The position numbers and the translations under genes are program-made. From positions 1 to 26,219 of the forward strand of contig SVKJ01000020.1 in the NCBI GenBank assembly GCA_015068525.1: 26,219 bases of DNA. The letters are read 5' to 3'. The notes under the pieces were generated by a model, which did no database searches, was not told the origin of the DNA, and was given only the letters and a program-made list of their open reading frames with translations. The stretch comes from Oscillospiraceae bacterium (GTDB lineage Bacteria > Bacillota > Clostridia > UMGS1840 > HGM11507). Below are positions 1 to 8,549 of the stretch, piece by piece (position 1 is the first letter of the stretch; every line of letters begins with the position of its first letter).

Positions 1-125
1 CTTAACGTTGGCTTAAGCCAACATATCGCGTTGACAAAAAAGTCAACATATCGAGTTCCCTTATGGGAACATATCGAGTTTTTCCTTTTTGGAAAAACAT
101 ATTGAAACATAATTTCAATTATGTT
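1..125. repeat. Tandem hairpin array 1 (linker ATATCG)
   Basis: Four or five consecutive hairpins are separated by an almost constant linker. Hairpin 1 (7-22) has stem GTTGGC/GCCAAC and loop TTAA. Hairpin 2 (30-47) has GTTGAC/GTCAAC with an A6 loop. Hairpin 3 (55-70) has GTTCCC/GGGAAC with loop TTAT. Hairpin 4 (78-98) has GTTTTTCC/GGAAAAAC with a T5 loop. The linkers are ATATCGC at 23-29, ATATCGA at 48-54 and 71-77, and a degenerate ATATT at 99-103. A last unit (102-125) can fold in two competing ways, TTGAAA with TTTCAA or AACATAAT with ATTATGTT. All four clear stems begin GTT and end AAC, while the inner base pairs differ and remain complementary. There is no poly-U tail after the hairpins, so they do not look like intrinsic terminators. 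The array may begin before the window. Confidence 0.85.
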
Positions 126-128
126 GCA

Positions 129-407
129 CAGAGCCGTCGGAAAATTATCGCAACTCGCCTCTAACACTTAAAAATCGGCTTTTTCGTTGTTGTCGATTAC
201 GATATACCTCGTATTATCGCAATCTTCCGCCTAGAAAAACCACAATTTTTAAGAGTTACAGGTTCGAAGAATTTTCAAATTAGGAAATTTTTCGATAGAA
301 TGAGGCAAAAGACGCAGGGAATATGCGATATTTTCAAGGCTTTTAACGATATTATATTAAAAATTTATAATTTAAAAACGAGTTCGGATAACTTTCCGAC
401 GGCTCTG
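129..407 (+). ncRNA. Candidate structured RNA / leader before helicase
   Basis: Nucleotides 129-157 pair with 379-407. A perfect 15-bp arm (129-143 with 393-407) is followed by TTATC/GATAA (145-149 with 387-391) and AACTCG/CGAGTT (152-157 with 379-384), so 26 of 29 positions pair. Inside lies a long arm: 158-175 pairs with 245-262 at 16 of 18 positions, 177-185 pairs with 234-241 around one bulge, and 189-202 pairs with 209-223. A second hairpin pairs 264-276 with 283-295 (13 bp, two G-U), and ATTATA/TATAAT pairs at 351-356 and 366-371. The 3' arm ends at the first G of the helicase ribosome binding site (407-413). Whether it is transcribed as one RNA is inference. AT-rich promoter-like boxes around 342-371 could instead place a promoter inside it. 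A miniature transposable element is the main alternative. No known RNA family was recognised. Confidence 0.45.
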
Positions 408-418
408 GAGGTGGGTTT

Positions 419-2761
419 ATGGCGTTTACTTTATATAAACATAATATGACTGCTTATGAAAATGTTGTAAATAAGTTTAAAGAAACTAAAAAAACAGCCA
501 TAATCCATCCAACAGGTACAGGCAAATCGTTTATCGGCTTTAAACTTTGTGCCGATAACCCCAATAAAAGAATTTGCTGGGTGTCGCCGAGTGAATATAT
601 TTTTAAAACACAAATTGAAAATTTAAGAAAAGCATCAAACGGATATTTCCCGAACAATATAACATTTTTTACTTATGCACGGCTTATGAATTTGACACAG
701 GAAGAAATAGGTGAAATTTTACCTGATTATATAATTTTAGACGAATTTCACAGATGTGGTGCAAAAATGTGGGGACAGGGCGTTGCAAACTTATTAAATG
801 CGTATCCCGATGCGTATATTCTCGGGCTTTCTGCAACTGCAATCCGATATCTTGACAGTAAAAGAGATATGTCAGATGAATTGTTTGACGGAAATATCGC
901 ATCTGAAATGACTCTTGGCGAAGCGATAGTTCGAGGAATTTTAAATCCGCCAAAATATGTGCTTTCCGTTTTTTCCTATGAAAAAGACTTGGAAAGGTAC
1001 GAAAAACGAATACGAAATAATAAAAGTAAATTAGTGCGTGATGAGGGCGAAAAATATCTGAATGCACTTAAACGAACATTGGAACAGGCAGACGGTATTG
1101 ACGAAATATTTTATAAACATATTGAAGATAGATACGGAAAGTATATCGTGTTTTGCGCTAATTACGAGCATATGCGCGAAATGATTAAAATGTCTCAAAA
1201 CTGGTTTTATAAGGTGGACGAAAATCCCCATATTTACTGCGCCTATTCAAATAACCCCGAAACTGATTTCGAGTTTGAAAAATTTAAAGCCGATAACTCG
1301 GCGCATCTAAAACTCCTCTTTTGTATAGATATGCTAAACGAAGGAGTCCATGTTGATGATGTGTCAGGCGTAATATTACTTAGACCGACAGTTTCGCCCG
1401 TTATCTATAAACAGCAAATCGGCAGAGCCTTGTCGGCAAATAAGAAAACGAATGCCGTTATCTTTGATATTGTCTTAAATATTGAAAACCTTTACAGTAT
1501 TGACGAAATAAAAGAAGAGATGGAAATTGCAACCTCATATTACCGTACTCTTGGCGAGGATAATCTGATTGTTAACGAGCATTTTAAAATAATAGACGAA
1601 GTTAAAAACTGTATGGAACTTTTTGACAAACTGGAAAATATCTTAACTGCTTCGTGGGAAACAATGTACTCCTTTGCTAAAGAATACTATGACGAGTTTG
1701 GAAATTTAGAAGTCCCTGCCCGTTATTTTACAAAAGATGGCTATTCTCTCGGCTCTTGGATATGTAACCAAAGAAGCATAAGAAAAGGTCTTATCGACGG
1801 CAAATTAACTGACACACAAATTGAACTTCTTAATAAAATCGGTATGCGCTGGAATATGCTCACCGACTACAGTTGGGAAACCAATTTTAACTTGGCAAAA
1901 GAATATTTTGATACATATAAAAATTTAAATGTTCCGGTAAATTTCGTAACTAAAGACGGTGTCCGACTCGGTAATTGGCTTTCTAATATAAGAGCGTGGG
2001 AAAGTGCAGGGACACACCCAAAATATTTAACTAAAGAAAGAAAAGAAGAACTTAATAAAATCGGTATGGTTTGGAGTAAATCTAATTTCTATTGGGAAAG
2101 AAACTATGCCGAACTTTATAACTTTTATAAAGAGAACGGAAACTTAATTGTCCCTTGTAATTATGTAACGAAAAACGGAATTAAACTCGGTTCATGGGTG
2201 GGAAGACTAAGAAAACTCTATAAAGGGGAAGCAAAAGGAACACCGCTAACCAAAGAGCAGATTGAAAGGCTTAATAATATAGGTATGGTCTGGGAACCTG
2301 ATTCAAGTAGGAAATGGGACAATGCCTATAACCTTGCAAAAGAATATTATATAAGGAATAAAAACTTAAATATCTCTACATCGTATAAAACGGAAAACGG
2401 TTTTAACTTAGGGCAATGGATAAAAGTCCAAAGATGCGAGTATGAAAAAGGCACTCTTAACTCCGAAAGAATTGAAAGACTAAATAAAATAGGTATGACC
2501 TGGAAAACGGAAGATAAATGGCAGTATAAATATAACCTCGCAAAAGAATTCTTTGACGAAACGGGCGCTAAAAATATAAGCCAAAAAATTATAATTGATG
2601 GAATATGGCTCGGCAAATGGCTCTCTAAACAAAAAGAATTCTATAAGAAAAATATTAAACTGACTAAACCTCAGAGAAAACTTATGGCTGAACTTATTAA
2701 CGCAAATACAGAGTATATACCGCACCCGCATGGGCCGATTGCGGTAAATGATAGAGTATAG
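419..2761 (+). CDS. SF2 DEAD/DEAH-type helicase with five HA domains
   Basis: A 780-residue cytoplasmic nucleic-acid helicase/translocase. Seen in the sequence: Walker A PTGTGKS at residues 31-37, motif II DEFH at 108-111 (a variant of DEAH), SAT motif III at 138-140, a motif V region near 302-322, and motif VI QQIGRAL at 332-338. This is a complete two-domain SF2 ATPase related to the ResIII/type I restriction helicase group. The C-terminal half holds five tandem helicase-associated domains (PF03457-like) at about 412-480, 485-556, 557-630, 631-700 and 700-768. Each has a W-x(6-8)-AKE/Y start, a 'LG.W' centre and an 'L..IGM.W' end, and they are usually read as nucleic-acid-binding modules. 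The ATG follows GGAGGTG (407-413) by 5 nt. The substrate is unknown. It is co-directional with the polysaccharide genes but has no obvious role there, so it may be an inserted accessory or defence gene (inference). Confidence 0.9.
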   Translation: MAFTLYKHNMTAYENVVNKFKETKKTAIIHPTGTGKSFIGFKLCADNPNKRICWVSPSEYIFKTQIENLRKASNGYFPNNITFFTYARLMNLTQEEIGEILPDYIILDEFHRCGAKMWGQGVANLLNAYPDAYILGLSATAIRYLDSKRDMSDELFDGNIASEMTLGEAIVRGILNPPKYVLSVFSYEKDLERYEKRIRNNKSKLVRDEGEKYLNALKRTLEQADGIDEIFYKHIEDRYGKYIVFCANYEHMREMIKMSQNWFYKVDENPHIYCAYSNNPETDFEFEKFKADNSAHLKLLFCIDMLNEGVHVDDVSGVILLRPTVSPVIYKQQIGRALSANKKTNAVIFDIVLNIENLYSIDEIKEEMEIATSYYRTLGEDNLIVNEHFKIIDEVKNCMELFDKLENILTASWETMYSFAKEYYDEFGNLEVPARYFTKDGYSLGSWICNQRSIRKGLIDGKLTDTQIELLNKIGMRWNMLTDYSWETNFNLAKEYFDTYKNLNVPVNFVTKDGVRLGNWLSNIRAWESAGTHPKYLTKERKEELNKIGMVWSKSNFYWERNYAELYNFYKENGNLIVPCNYVTKNGIKLGSWVGRLRKLYKGEAKGTPLTKEQIERLNNIGMVWEPDSSRKWDNAYNLAKEYYIRNKNLNISTSYKTENGFNLGQWIKVQRCEYEKGTLNSERIERLNKIGMTWKTEDKWQYKYNLAKEFFDETGAKNISQKIIIDGIWLGKWLSKQKEFYKKNIKLTKPQRKLMAELINANTEYIPHPHGPIAVNDRV

Positions 2762-2784
2762 ATTAATAAAACGAGGGAATGAGA

Positions 2785-4044
2785 ATGGAAAAATTTAAGG
2801 AAAAGATATGGCTTGCTTCTCCGACAATGCATGGCGAAGAAATTAAATATGTGCAGCATGCCTATGATACTAATTGGATGAGTACGGTCGGAGAAAATAT
2901 CAATGAACTGGAGCGAATTGCTGCCGAGAAATCTGAAATGAAATACGCTGTTGCATTGTCTTGCTGTACTGCTGCACTTCATTTAGCAGTAAAACACGCA
3001 GGGGAAACACTTTATGGCAAACCTTCAATCAGCCATGGAGCTTTAGAGGGTAAATTTGTTTTTTGCAGTGATATGACCTTTGATGCAACACTTAATCCAG
3101 TTATTTATGAGGGCGGTATTCCTATATTTATTGATACGGATGCTGAATCATGGAATATGGACCCTGTAGCACTTGAAAAAGCATTTGAAATGTATCCCGA
3201 TGTGAAATTAGTAATTTCTGCAGAACTATATGGTTTTCCAGGGCGTATAGATTTGATTAAAGAAATATGTAAAAAACATGATGCACTTCTTATTGAAGAT
3301 GCAGCCGAAGCAATGGGAGCAACTATTTGTGGTAAACAGTGTGGTTCGTTTGGAGATTATTCAGCTATCAGTTATAACGGAAATAAAATTATAACAGGCT
3401 CAGCAGGTGGATGTTTACTGACTAATGACATTGAAACTGCAAATAAAATACGCAAATGGTCAACACAGGCAAGAGAGGATGCCCCTTGGTATCAGCATGA
3501 AGAGGTAGGCTATAACTATCGAATGAGCAATGTTATAGCAGGGGTTGTTCGCGGTCAATATCCATATCTTGAAGAACATATTTCGCAAAAAAAATCAATT
3601 TATGAAAGATATCTTAATGGATTTAAAGATTTACCAGTAACAATGAATCCTATCACGGATAATACCGAACCAAATTATTGGCTTTCTGCAATGATTATTG
3701 ATAAAGAATTTATGTGTAAGCAAGTCAGGGATGATTGTGCGGCTCTCTTTATTTACGAAAAAGGGAAAACTTGTCCAACTGAAATACTTGAAACACTTGA
3801 TATGCATAATGCCGAAGGCAGACCAATCTGGAAACCTATGCACATGCAACCAATGTATCGTATGCATGAATTTGTTACTCGAAATGGTTCAGGCCGTGCA
3901 AAAACAAATGCATACATTGAAGGCAATACAATTGACGTGGGAGCAGATATATTTGACAGAGGACTTTGTTTACCAAGTGACAACAAAATGACCGAAAAAG
4001 AGCAGGATAAAATTATTGAAATTGTAAAAAGTTGTTTTAATTAA
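2785..4044 (+). CDS. DegT/DnrJ/EryC1/StrS-family sugar aminotransferase
   Basis: A 419-residue PLP-dependent aminotransferase acting on a nucleotide-activated keto-sugar in the cytoplasm. The fold is recognised from 'VALSCCTAALHLAVK' near the N-terminus, the 'LLIEDAAEAMGA' aspartate motif that contacts the pyridine ring, and 'SYNGNKIITGSAGG', where K201 is the expected Schiff-base lysine. It most resembles PglE/LegC-type transaminases making 4-amino-4,6-dideoxy sugars for bacillosamine-like residues, but the dehydratase and acetyltransferase partners are not in this window. The start at 2785 is preferred over the in-frame ATG at 2779, because GAGGGA (2773-2778) lies about 6 nt before 2785 but abuts 2779. 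It begins the polysaccharide operon, 21 nt before the phosphoglycosyl transferase gene, which fits a role in making the first sugar. Confidence 0.88.
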   Translation: MEKFKEKIWLASPTMHGEEIKYVQHAYDTNWMSTVGENINELERIAAEKSEMKYAVALSCCTAALHLAVKHAGETLYGKPSISHGALEGKFVFCSDMTFDATLNPVIYEGGIPIFIDTDAESWNMDPVALEKAFEMYPDVKLVISAELYGFPGRIDLIKEICKKHDALLIEDAAEAMGATICGKQCGSFGDYSAISYNGNKIITGSAGGCLLTNDIETANKIRKWSTQAREDAPWYQHEEVGYNYRMSNVIAGVVRGQYPYLEEHISQKKSIYERYLNGFKDLPVTMNPITDNTEPNYWLSAMIIDKEFMCKQVRDDCAALFIYEKGKTCPTEILETLDMHNAEGRPIWKPMHMQPMYRMHEFVTRNGSGRAKTNAYIEGNTIDVGADIFDRGLCLPSDNKMTEKEQDKIIEIVKSCFN

Positions 4045-4065
4045 ATATGAAAGAGGAATTACATA

Positions 4066-4746
4066 ATGTATCAGAAATATTTTAAAAGACTTATAGATAT
4101 AACCTGTTCGTTAATTGCTTTAATTGTGCTTTCTCCAATTATGATTATTTTGATCATTGTTGGTGCAATTGCAATGAAAGGGAATCCCTTCTTTGTTCAA
4201 TTAAGACCTGGAAAGATTGATATAAAAACAGGCAAGGAAAAAATATTTAAACTGATAAAATTCCGTACAATGTCTAATGCAAAAGATAAAGACGGAAAGC
4301 TTCTTCCCGATGAAAAAAGGTTAAATAAATACGGAAGATTCTTAAGAAGCACCAGCCTTGATGAACTTGGCGAACTTATAAATATCTTAATAGGCGATAT
4401 GTCAATTGTAGGACCAAGACCGCAGTTAGTGCGTGATTTAGTTTTTATGAATGATGAGCAAAGAAAAAGGCATATTGTAACCCCTGGTTTAACAGGACTT
4501 GCCCAGATAAACGGAAGAAATAATATTACATGGGAACAAAAATTTGAGTACGATTTGGAATACATAAATAAAGGGATAACCTTTATAGGAGATGTAACAA
4601 TAATACTTTTAACAGTCGGGAAAGTATTAAAAAGAGATGATACTGTAAGAGAAGGCACCGAATCGGATATAGATTTCGGGGATTGGCTTTTACTTAATGG
4701 AAAAATCGAAAAAGAAGAGTATGATATTAAACTTTTGAATGTGTAG
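4066..4746 (+). CDS. PglC-like initiating phosphoglycosyl transferase
   Basis: A 226-residue monotopic bacterial sugar transferase (PF02397) that moves a sugar 1-phosphate from a UDP-sugar to undecaprenyl phosphate at the inner membrane face, starting repeat-unit assembly. An N-terminal hydrophobic re-entrant helix spans about residues 8-36. Next come the family motifs 'FKLIKFRTM', the catalytic Asp-Glu pair D99-E100 in 'STSLDELGELINIL', 'GDMSIVGPRPQ' and 'PGLTGLAQINGRN'. The length matches single-domain PglC enzymes rather than the longer WbaP type. An acidic tail of about 30 residues follows the core. The aminotransferase immediately upstream suggests an aminosugar substrate (inference). 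It belongs to the operon, with gaps of 21 and 30 nt to its neighbours. Confidence 0.95.
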   Translation: MYQKYFKRLIDITCSLIALIVLSPIMIILIIVGAIAMKGNPFFVQLRPGKIDIKTGKEKIFKLIKFRTMSNAKDKDGKLLPDEKRLNKYGRFLRSTSLDELGELINILIGDMSIVGPRPQLVRDLVFMNDEQRKRHIVTPGLTGLAQINGRNNITWEQKFEYDLEYINKGITFIGDVTIILLTVGKVLKRDDTVREGTESDIDFGDWLLLNGKIEKEEYDIKLLNV

Positions 4747-4776
4747 TAACATGTTATAAATGAATGGAGGGGCATA

Positions 4777-5595
4777 ATGGAAAAATATAGTGTCTTAATG
4801 TCAGTTTATCATAAAGAGAAGGTTGAGTATTTCAAAGAAAGTGTTGACAGTATGCTAAACCAAACAGCATTTCCTGACGAAATTGTTATTGTAGAAGACG
4901 GACCTTTAACCGAGGATTTATATTCTGCAATAGATACTTATTTAAATAAATATCCAGATGTTTTTACGATTGTTAAACTAGAGAAAAACAAAGGCTTGGG
5001 TGCTGCTTTAAACGAAGGATTAAAGAAATGTAGAAATGAACTTGTTGCAAGAATGGATACTGACGATATTTCCCTCCCCGAAAGATGCGAGAAACAATTA
5101 TTAAAATTTGAATCTTCTTCAAAGATTGATATAGTAGGTACACAGGTTTCAGAATTTATAGATTCTCTAGACAATATAGTAAGTTCGCGAATTGTTCCAA
5201 CGACTCACGAAAAGATAGTAAAATTCGCAAGGCGAAGAAGTCCTTTTAATCATCCTACAGTTATGTATAAAAAATCCAAAGTTTTGGAATTGGGAGGATA
5301 TAAGGAATTTGGTCGTCAGGAAGATTTGGAATTATTTATAAATATGGTAAATACAAATTCATATTCAGCAAATCTTGATGAATCGTTATTGTATTATCGT
5401 ACTAATGCAGATAATTTTAAAAGGCGAACGACTTGGGTTAATTGCAGCGAATATATTAAGGTAATGTACGAATTTTATAAGAAAAAATATATTAGATTTA
5501 TCGATTTGATGTATGTGGTTATTGGAGAATGTGTAATGTTTGTTTTTCCCCAATCACTTGCTAATATGTTAAGTAATAAATTTTTAAGAAAGTAA
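4777..5595 (+). CDS. Family 2 glycosyltransferase (AmsE-like)
   Basis: A 272-residue GT-A fold inverting glycosyltransferase, cytoplasmic or membrane-associated, adding a sugar to the growing lipid-linked repeat unit. Seen: the N-terminal strand 'YSVLMSVYHKE', 'SMLNQTAFPDEIVIVEDG', 'NKGLGAALNEGL', and the metal/nucleotide motif 'ARMDTDDISLPER' in place of a simple DXD. Later, 'FNHPTVMYKKS' and 'GGYKEFGRQEDLELF' match the acceptor region and the usual '(E/Q)D' catalytic base. There are no clear membrane segments apart from a hydrophobic stretch near the C-terminus. The ATG at 4777 follows GGAGGGG (4765-4771). Donor and acceptor sugars cannot be told from sequence. Confidence 0.93.
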   Translation: MEKYSVLMSVYHKEKVEYFKESVDSMLNQTAFPDEIVIVEDGPLTEDLYSAIDTYLNKYPDVFTIVKLEKNKGLGAALNEGLKKCRNELVARMDTDDISLPERCEKQLLKFESSSKIDIVGTQVSEFIDSLDNIVSSRIVPTTHEKIVKFARRRSPFNHPTVMYKKSKVLELGGYKEFGRQEDLELFINMVNTNSYSANLDESLLYYRTNADNFKRRTTWVNCSEYIKVMYEFYKKKYIRFIDLMYVVIGECVMFVFPQSLANMLSNKFLRK

Positions 5596-5610
5596 ATAAA
5601 GAGGAATAAT

Positions 5611-6426
5611 ATGAATGAGTTGCAAAAAAAATTATTATCAATGTTTAAATGGTTTCATAATTTTTGTTTAGAACATAATTTGATTTATTATGCATTAGGA
5701 GGAACTGCACTTGGCGCGGTAAGGCATAAAGGTTTTATTCCATGGGATGATGATATGGATATTGGAATGCCTCGCCCTGATTATGAAAAAATGCTTGATA
5801 TTATAAAAAAAGAAAATAATTTCGGGCAATATATAATCGAATATCCATTAGAATATAAAGATTCAATGTATCCTATTTGTAAAGTATATGATACAAGAAC
5901 AACTTTAATAGAAAATGTAAAAAATGAGCCTAAAAGAGGAATTTTTATAGATATATTCCCTTTGGACGGAATAGGTAATTCAAGAGAGGAAAGTAAAGTT
6001 AATTATAGAAAAATCAATTTTTGGGTTGATTTGCTTAATACAAAAAGGTGTGCTTTAAGAAAAGGAAGAAACTTATTAAAAAATGCATCAATTATATTAA
6101 GCAACCTGCTACCTAATGCAATATTTGGAAAAGAAGTCCTAATTAAAAAAATAAACAAAATGGCTTTAAAATACGAATACGAAAATAACAACTATATTGT
6201 CAATTTATTTGGTGCTTGGAAAGAAAAAGAAATTGTAGAAAAGAAATGTCTTGGTGTTCCTCAATTATGTGAATTTGAAGATACAAAAATTTATATTCCT
6301 GAAGATGCAGATAGTTATTTAACATCTTTATACGGAAAGTATATGGAACTTCCACCAATTGAAAAACGGATTTCTCATCACGATTATATAAAATTAGATT
6401 TAGAAAAATCTTATCTTATAAAGTAG
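5611..6426 (+). CDS. LicD-family phosphotransferase
   Basis: A 271-residue LicD-family protein (PF04991), a nucleotidyltransferase-like fold that transfers a phospho-alcohol from a CDP-activated donor to a glycan. The defining segment is near the N-terminus: 'YYALGGTALGAVRHKGFIPW' followed by D46-D47-D48-x-D50, then 'MPRPDYEKM'. Further family markers are 'KRGIFIDIFPLDG' in the middle and 'YGKYMELPP' close to the end. Classical LicD proteins add phosphocholine, and relatives such as fukutin use CDP-ribitol. Here a CDP-glycerol synthase gene (10914-11309) lies in the same operon and no choline uptake or CDP-choline gene is seen, so phosphoglycerol is the likelier group (inference). The gene starts 15 nt after the preceding glycosyltransferase and precedes a second one. 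Confidence 0.93.
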   Translation: MNELQKKLLSMFKWFHNFCLEHNLIYYALGGTALGAVRHKGFIPWDDDMDIGMPRPDYEKMLDIIKKENNFGQYIIEYPLEYKDSMYPICKVYDTRTTLIENVKNEPKRGIFIDIFPLDGIGNSREESKVNYRKINFWVDLLNTKRCALRKGRNLLKNASIILSNLLPNAIFGKEVLIKKINKMALKYEYENNNYIVNLFGAWKEKEIVEKKCLGVPQLCEFEDTKIYIPEDADSYLTSLYGKYMELPPIEKRISHHDYIKLDLEKSYLIK

Positions 6427-6451
6427 TTTAAGGGTAGTAAGAGGTATAAAA

Positions 6452-7384
6452 ATGGATTATGTAAAAGATTTGGTAAGTGTAATAATACCAACATATAGAC
6501 GCTCTGATATGCTTATTCGAGCAATAGAAAGTGTCTTGAATCAGACATATAAAAATATAGAGTTAATTGTTGTTAACGACAACATAAAAGGCGATGAGTT
6601 TTCATTAGAACTTTATAAAAAAATTGAAAACATAAAGGACGAAAGATTAAAATTCATTGAACAAGAAGAGCATATAAATGGAGCTGCTGCGAGGAATGCC
6701 GGCATAAAAGAAGCAAAAGGAGAATATATTAGTTTTTTAGATGATGACGATTATTGGAAAAAAGAAAAAATTGAACATCAACTAAATTTGCTTAAAACTT
6801 TAGATAAATCCTATGGTGGTGTTTCGTGTCTTGTTGTTCAAGAAAAAAATGGGGAAATAATCTCTGCGAAACTTCCTTATTCTACAAAGAATCTAATGGT
6901 AAGAGTTTTATCAAGACGCACAAGAATTGGTACTGGAGCAGTTTTGCTAAGAAGAAAAGCGCTTGATGAGACCGGATATTTTGATGTTAATCTAAAAAGA
7001 CATCAGGAAATTCAATTGTTTGCTTTTTTTGCGAGCAAATATAAAATGAAATTATTAAATGAATATCTATATTTTGTTGACATAAGTGATGGACGGAACA
7101 GGCCATCTATTGATAAATTAAAAAATATAAAAAATGATTTTTATAAATCAATTGCGCCATTGTTTGACGATTTGAACAAAAAACAAAAGACACAAGTGCA
7201 TCTTATGCATCAAGCAGAGATATGCGTTGCTTTTTTAAAAAGAAGGTATTATTTAAAATTTTTAAAAAACTCGATGGTTTTTATAAAGCATCCTATAATT
7301 ATTATATATTTAATAAATCTAGGGATTGAACGATTTGTTTCACATAATTTCAAGAAAATCCTAATGCTTATTTATAATATTTAG
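6452..7384 (+). CDS. Family 2 glycosyltransferase
   Basis: A 310-residue GT2 enzyme. Seen: 'LVSVIIPTYRRSDMLIRAIE' at the N-terminus, 'SVLNQTYKNIELIVVNDN', 'INGAAARNAGIKEAKGEY' and the acidic motif 'ISFLDDDDYW', which is the metal/UDP-sugar site. 'LKRHQEIQLF' probably contains the acceptor-side base. The usual 'VDDGSTD' is replaced by 'VNDNIKGDE', a variation seen in some capsule and teichoic acid transferases. The C-terminal 60 residues are basic and hydrophobic, consistent with membrane association. It probably adds a later sugar of the repeat unit. Linkage and donor cannot be assigned. Reading frame and composition match the AT-rich neighbours. Confidence 0.92.
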   Translation: MDYVKDLVSVIIPTYRRSDMLIRAIESVLNQTYKNIELIVVNDNIKGDEFSLELYKKIENIKDERLKFIEQEEHINGAAARNAGIKEAKGEYISFLDDDDYWKKEKIEHQLNLLKTLDKSYGGVSCLVVQEKNGEIISAKLPYSTKNLMVRVLSRRTRIGTGAVLLRRKALDETGYFDVNLKRHQEIQLFAFFASKYKMKLLNEYLYFVDISDGRNRPSIDKLKNIKNDFYKSIAPLFDDLNKKQKTQVHLMHQAEICVAFLKRRYYLKFLKNSMVFIKHPIIIIYLINLGIERFVSHNFKKILMLIYNI

Positions 7385-7433
7385 TTATATCTCTAAATAA
7401 CTAATTATACTTTATATGAAAGGCTATAAAAAA

Positions 7434-8549
7434 ATGAAAACGGAAAAAAAGAATAAGTTTGATATACTTATGATTACAATTTATTTATGTGCTGGTATGC
7501 TGAAAGATGCATTGGAAATGATAAATATTCCAGGTGTTATATCTTATATAATTTCAACTATATTTATATTAATACATTTTTTTAAATGCATTGAAATGAA
7601 ACGAATAAATACATATATATATTATTTTATTTTATCTTTTTTTCTTTTACCTGGAATCGTTAGATATTCTACACGCATTGGCACAGAAAGATCCTTTTTA
7701 ATAATATATAATTTTTATATGGCTTATTATGTATTTAGACATATTGATATTGAAACAACCTTTATAGGGTTTAGATTATATTCATATTTATCGTTATTCT
7801 TTTATTTACCGCAAGCTACAAAGTATAACAACCAGTTAATGTATATGGATTTCGCATACAGTATATTATTGCCAATGTGTTTTCTTGCCTATGATTTGTT
7901 TGAAAAAAAGAATCTATTTAAATTTTTGCTTTTAGCGATATCATTTGTTTTTCTTCTTAGTTTCGGCTGTCGAGGAGCACTTGTAGCATTTGTTTTATTT
8001 ATTATTTATACAATTGTATTTAATGATTATGTTAAACATAGGTTTTTATGGATTGTTGGAAGTTTAATTGTATTGATACTATTATATTTTAATCTTGAGT
8101 CTATTTTTGAAATGTTGCAGTCTTATGGATATAGTGGTAGGACAATAGACAAACTTTTATCTGGAACGTTTACTCAATCTACTTCAAGAGATGAGATATA
8201 TGAAACTTGTATTAATTTAATAAAACAAAATCCTTTAGGATTGGGAATTTTAGGCTCAAGACGATATTTTGATCCATATTGTCATTCGATAGTCTATGAA
8301 ATATTGATTGATGTTGGATATATATTTGGGCCTATGATACTCATATATATTGTATATATTTGTTTTAGGGGCTTATTTAAAGTGCCAAATAAACAGTATA
8401 GACTGATCCTTTCTATGCTTATTATTTGTGGAATAATAAGGTTATTGGTAAGTAGTTCTTTATATCATAATATATATATCCCTGCTATATTGGCATTAAT
8501 TAATTCATTTAACATATTACCAAAAGGGAGAAAAAATGATCAAAATTAA
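7434..8549 (+). CDS. Wzy-like O-antigen/capsule polymerase
   Basis: A 371-residue polytopic membrane protein with about ten to eleven hydrophobic segments, interpreted as the polymerase that joins lipid-linked repeat units outside the membrane. The supporting region is the large periplasmic-type loop near the C-terminus: 'GRTIDKL' and 'STSRDEIYETCINLIKQNPL' lead into 'GLGILG', then 'CHSIVYEILIDVGY'. This is the arrangement seen in the Wzy/WaaL/ligase superfamily (serine-arginine, then 'G.G', then histidine). Wzy proteins are poorly conserved, so the assignment rests on topology, this loop and context before a flippase. The start at 7434 is preferred over the in-frame ATG at 7416, because GAAAGG at 7418-7423 can serve as its ribosome binding site. 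The 3' end overlaps the flippase gene by 14 nt. Confidence 0.82.
   Translation: MKTEKKNKFDILMITIYLCAGMLKDALEMINIPGVISYIISTIFILIHFFKCIEMKRINTYIYYFILSFFLLPGIVRYSTRIGTERSFLIIYNFYMAYYVFRHIDIETTFIGFRLYSYLSLFFYLPQATKYNNQLMYMDFAYSILLPMCFLAYDLFEKKNLFKFLLLAISFVFLLSFGCRGALVAFVLFIIYTIVFNDYVKHRFLWIVGSLIVLILLYFNLESIFEMLQSYGYSGRTIDKLLSGTFTQSTSRDEIYETCINLIKQNPLGLGILGSRRYFDPYCHSIVYEILIDVGYIFGPMILIYIVYICFRGLFKVPNKQYRLILSMLIICGIIRLLVSSSLYHNIYIPAILALINSFNILPKGRKNDQN

Noticed and set aside
1..125. CRISPR array
   Set aside because: The constant part is only 6-7 nt plus three base pairs, the variable parts are palindromes of 6-15 nt, and no cas genes are near.
129..407. Insertion sequence or transposase-bearing element
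   Set aside because: The arms could be terminal inverted repeats, but no transposase is inside and no target-site duplication is visible at the outer ends. A miniature element remains possible.
4197..4775. Minus-strand open frame of 192 codons
   Set aside because: It is antisense to the PglC-like gene, serine/isoleucine-rich, and typical of the reverse of an AT-rich coding region.
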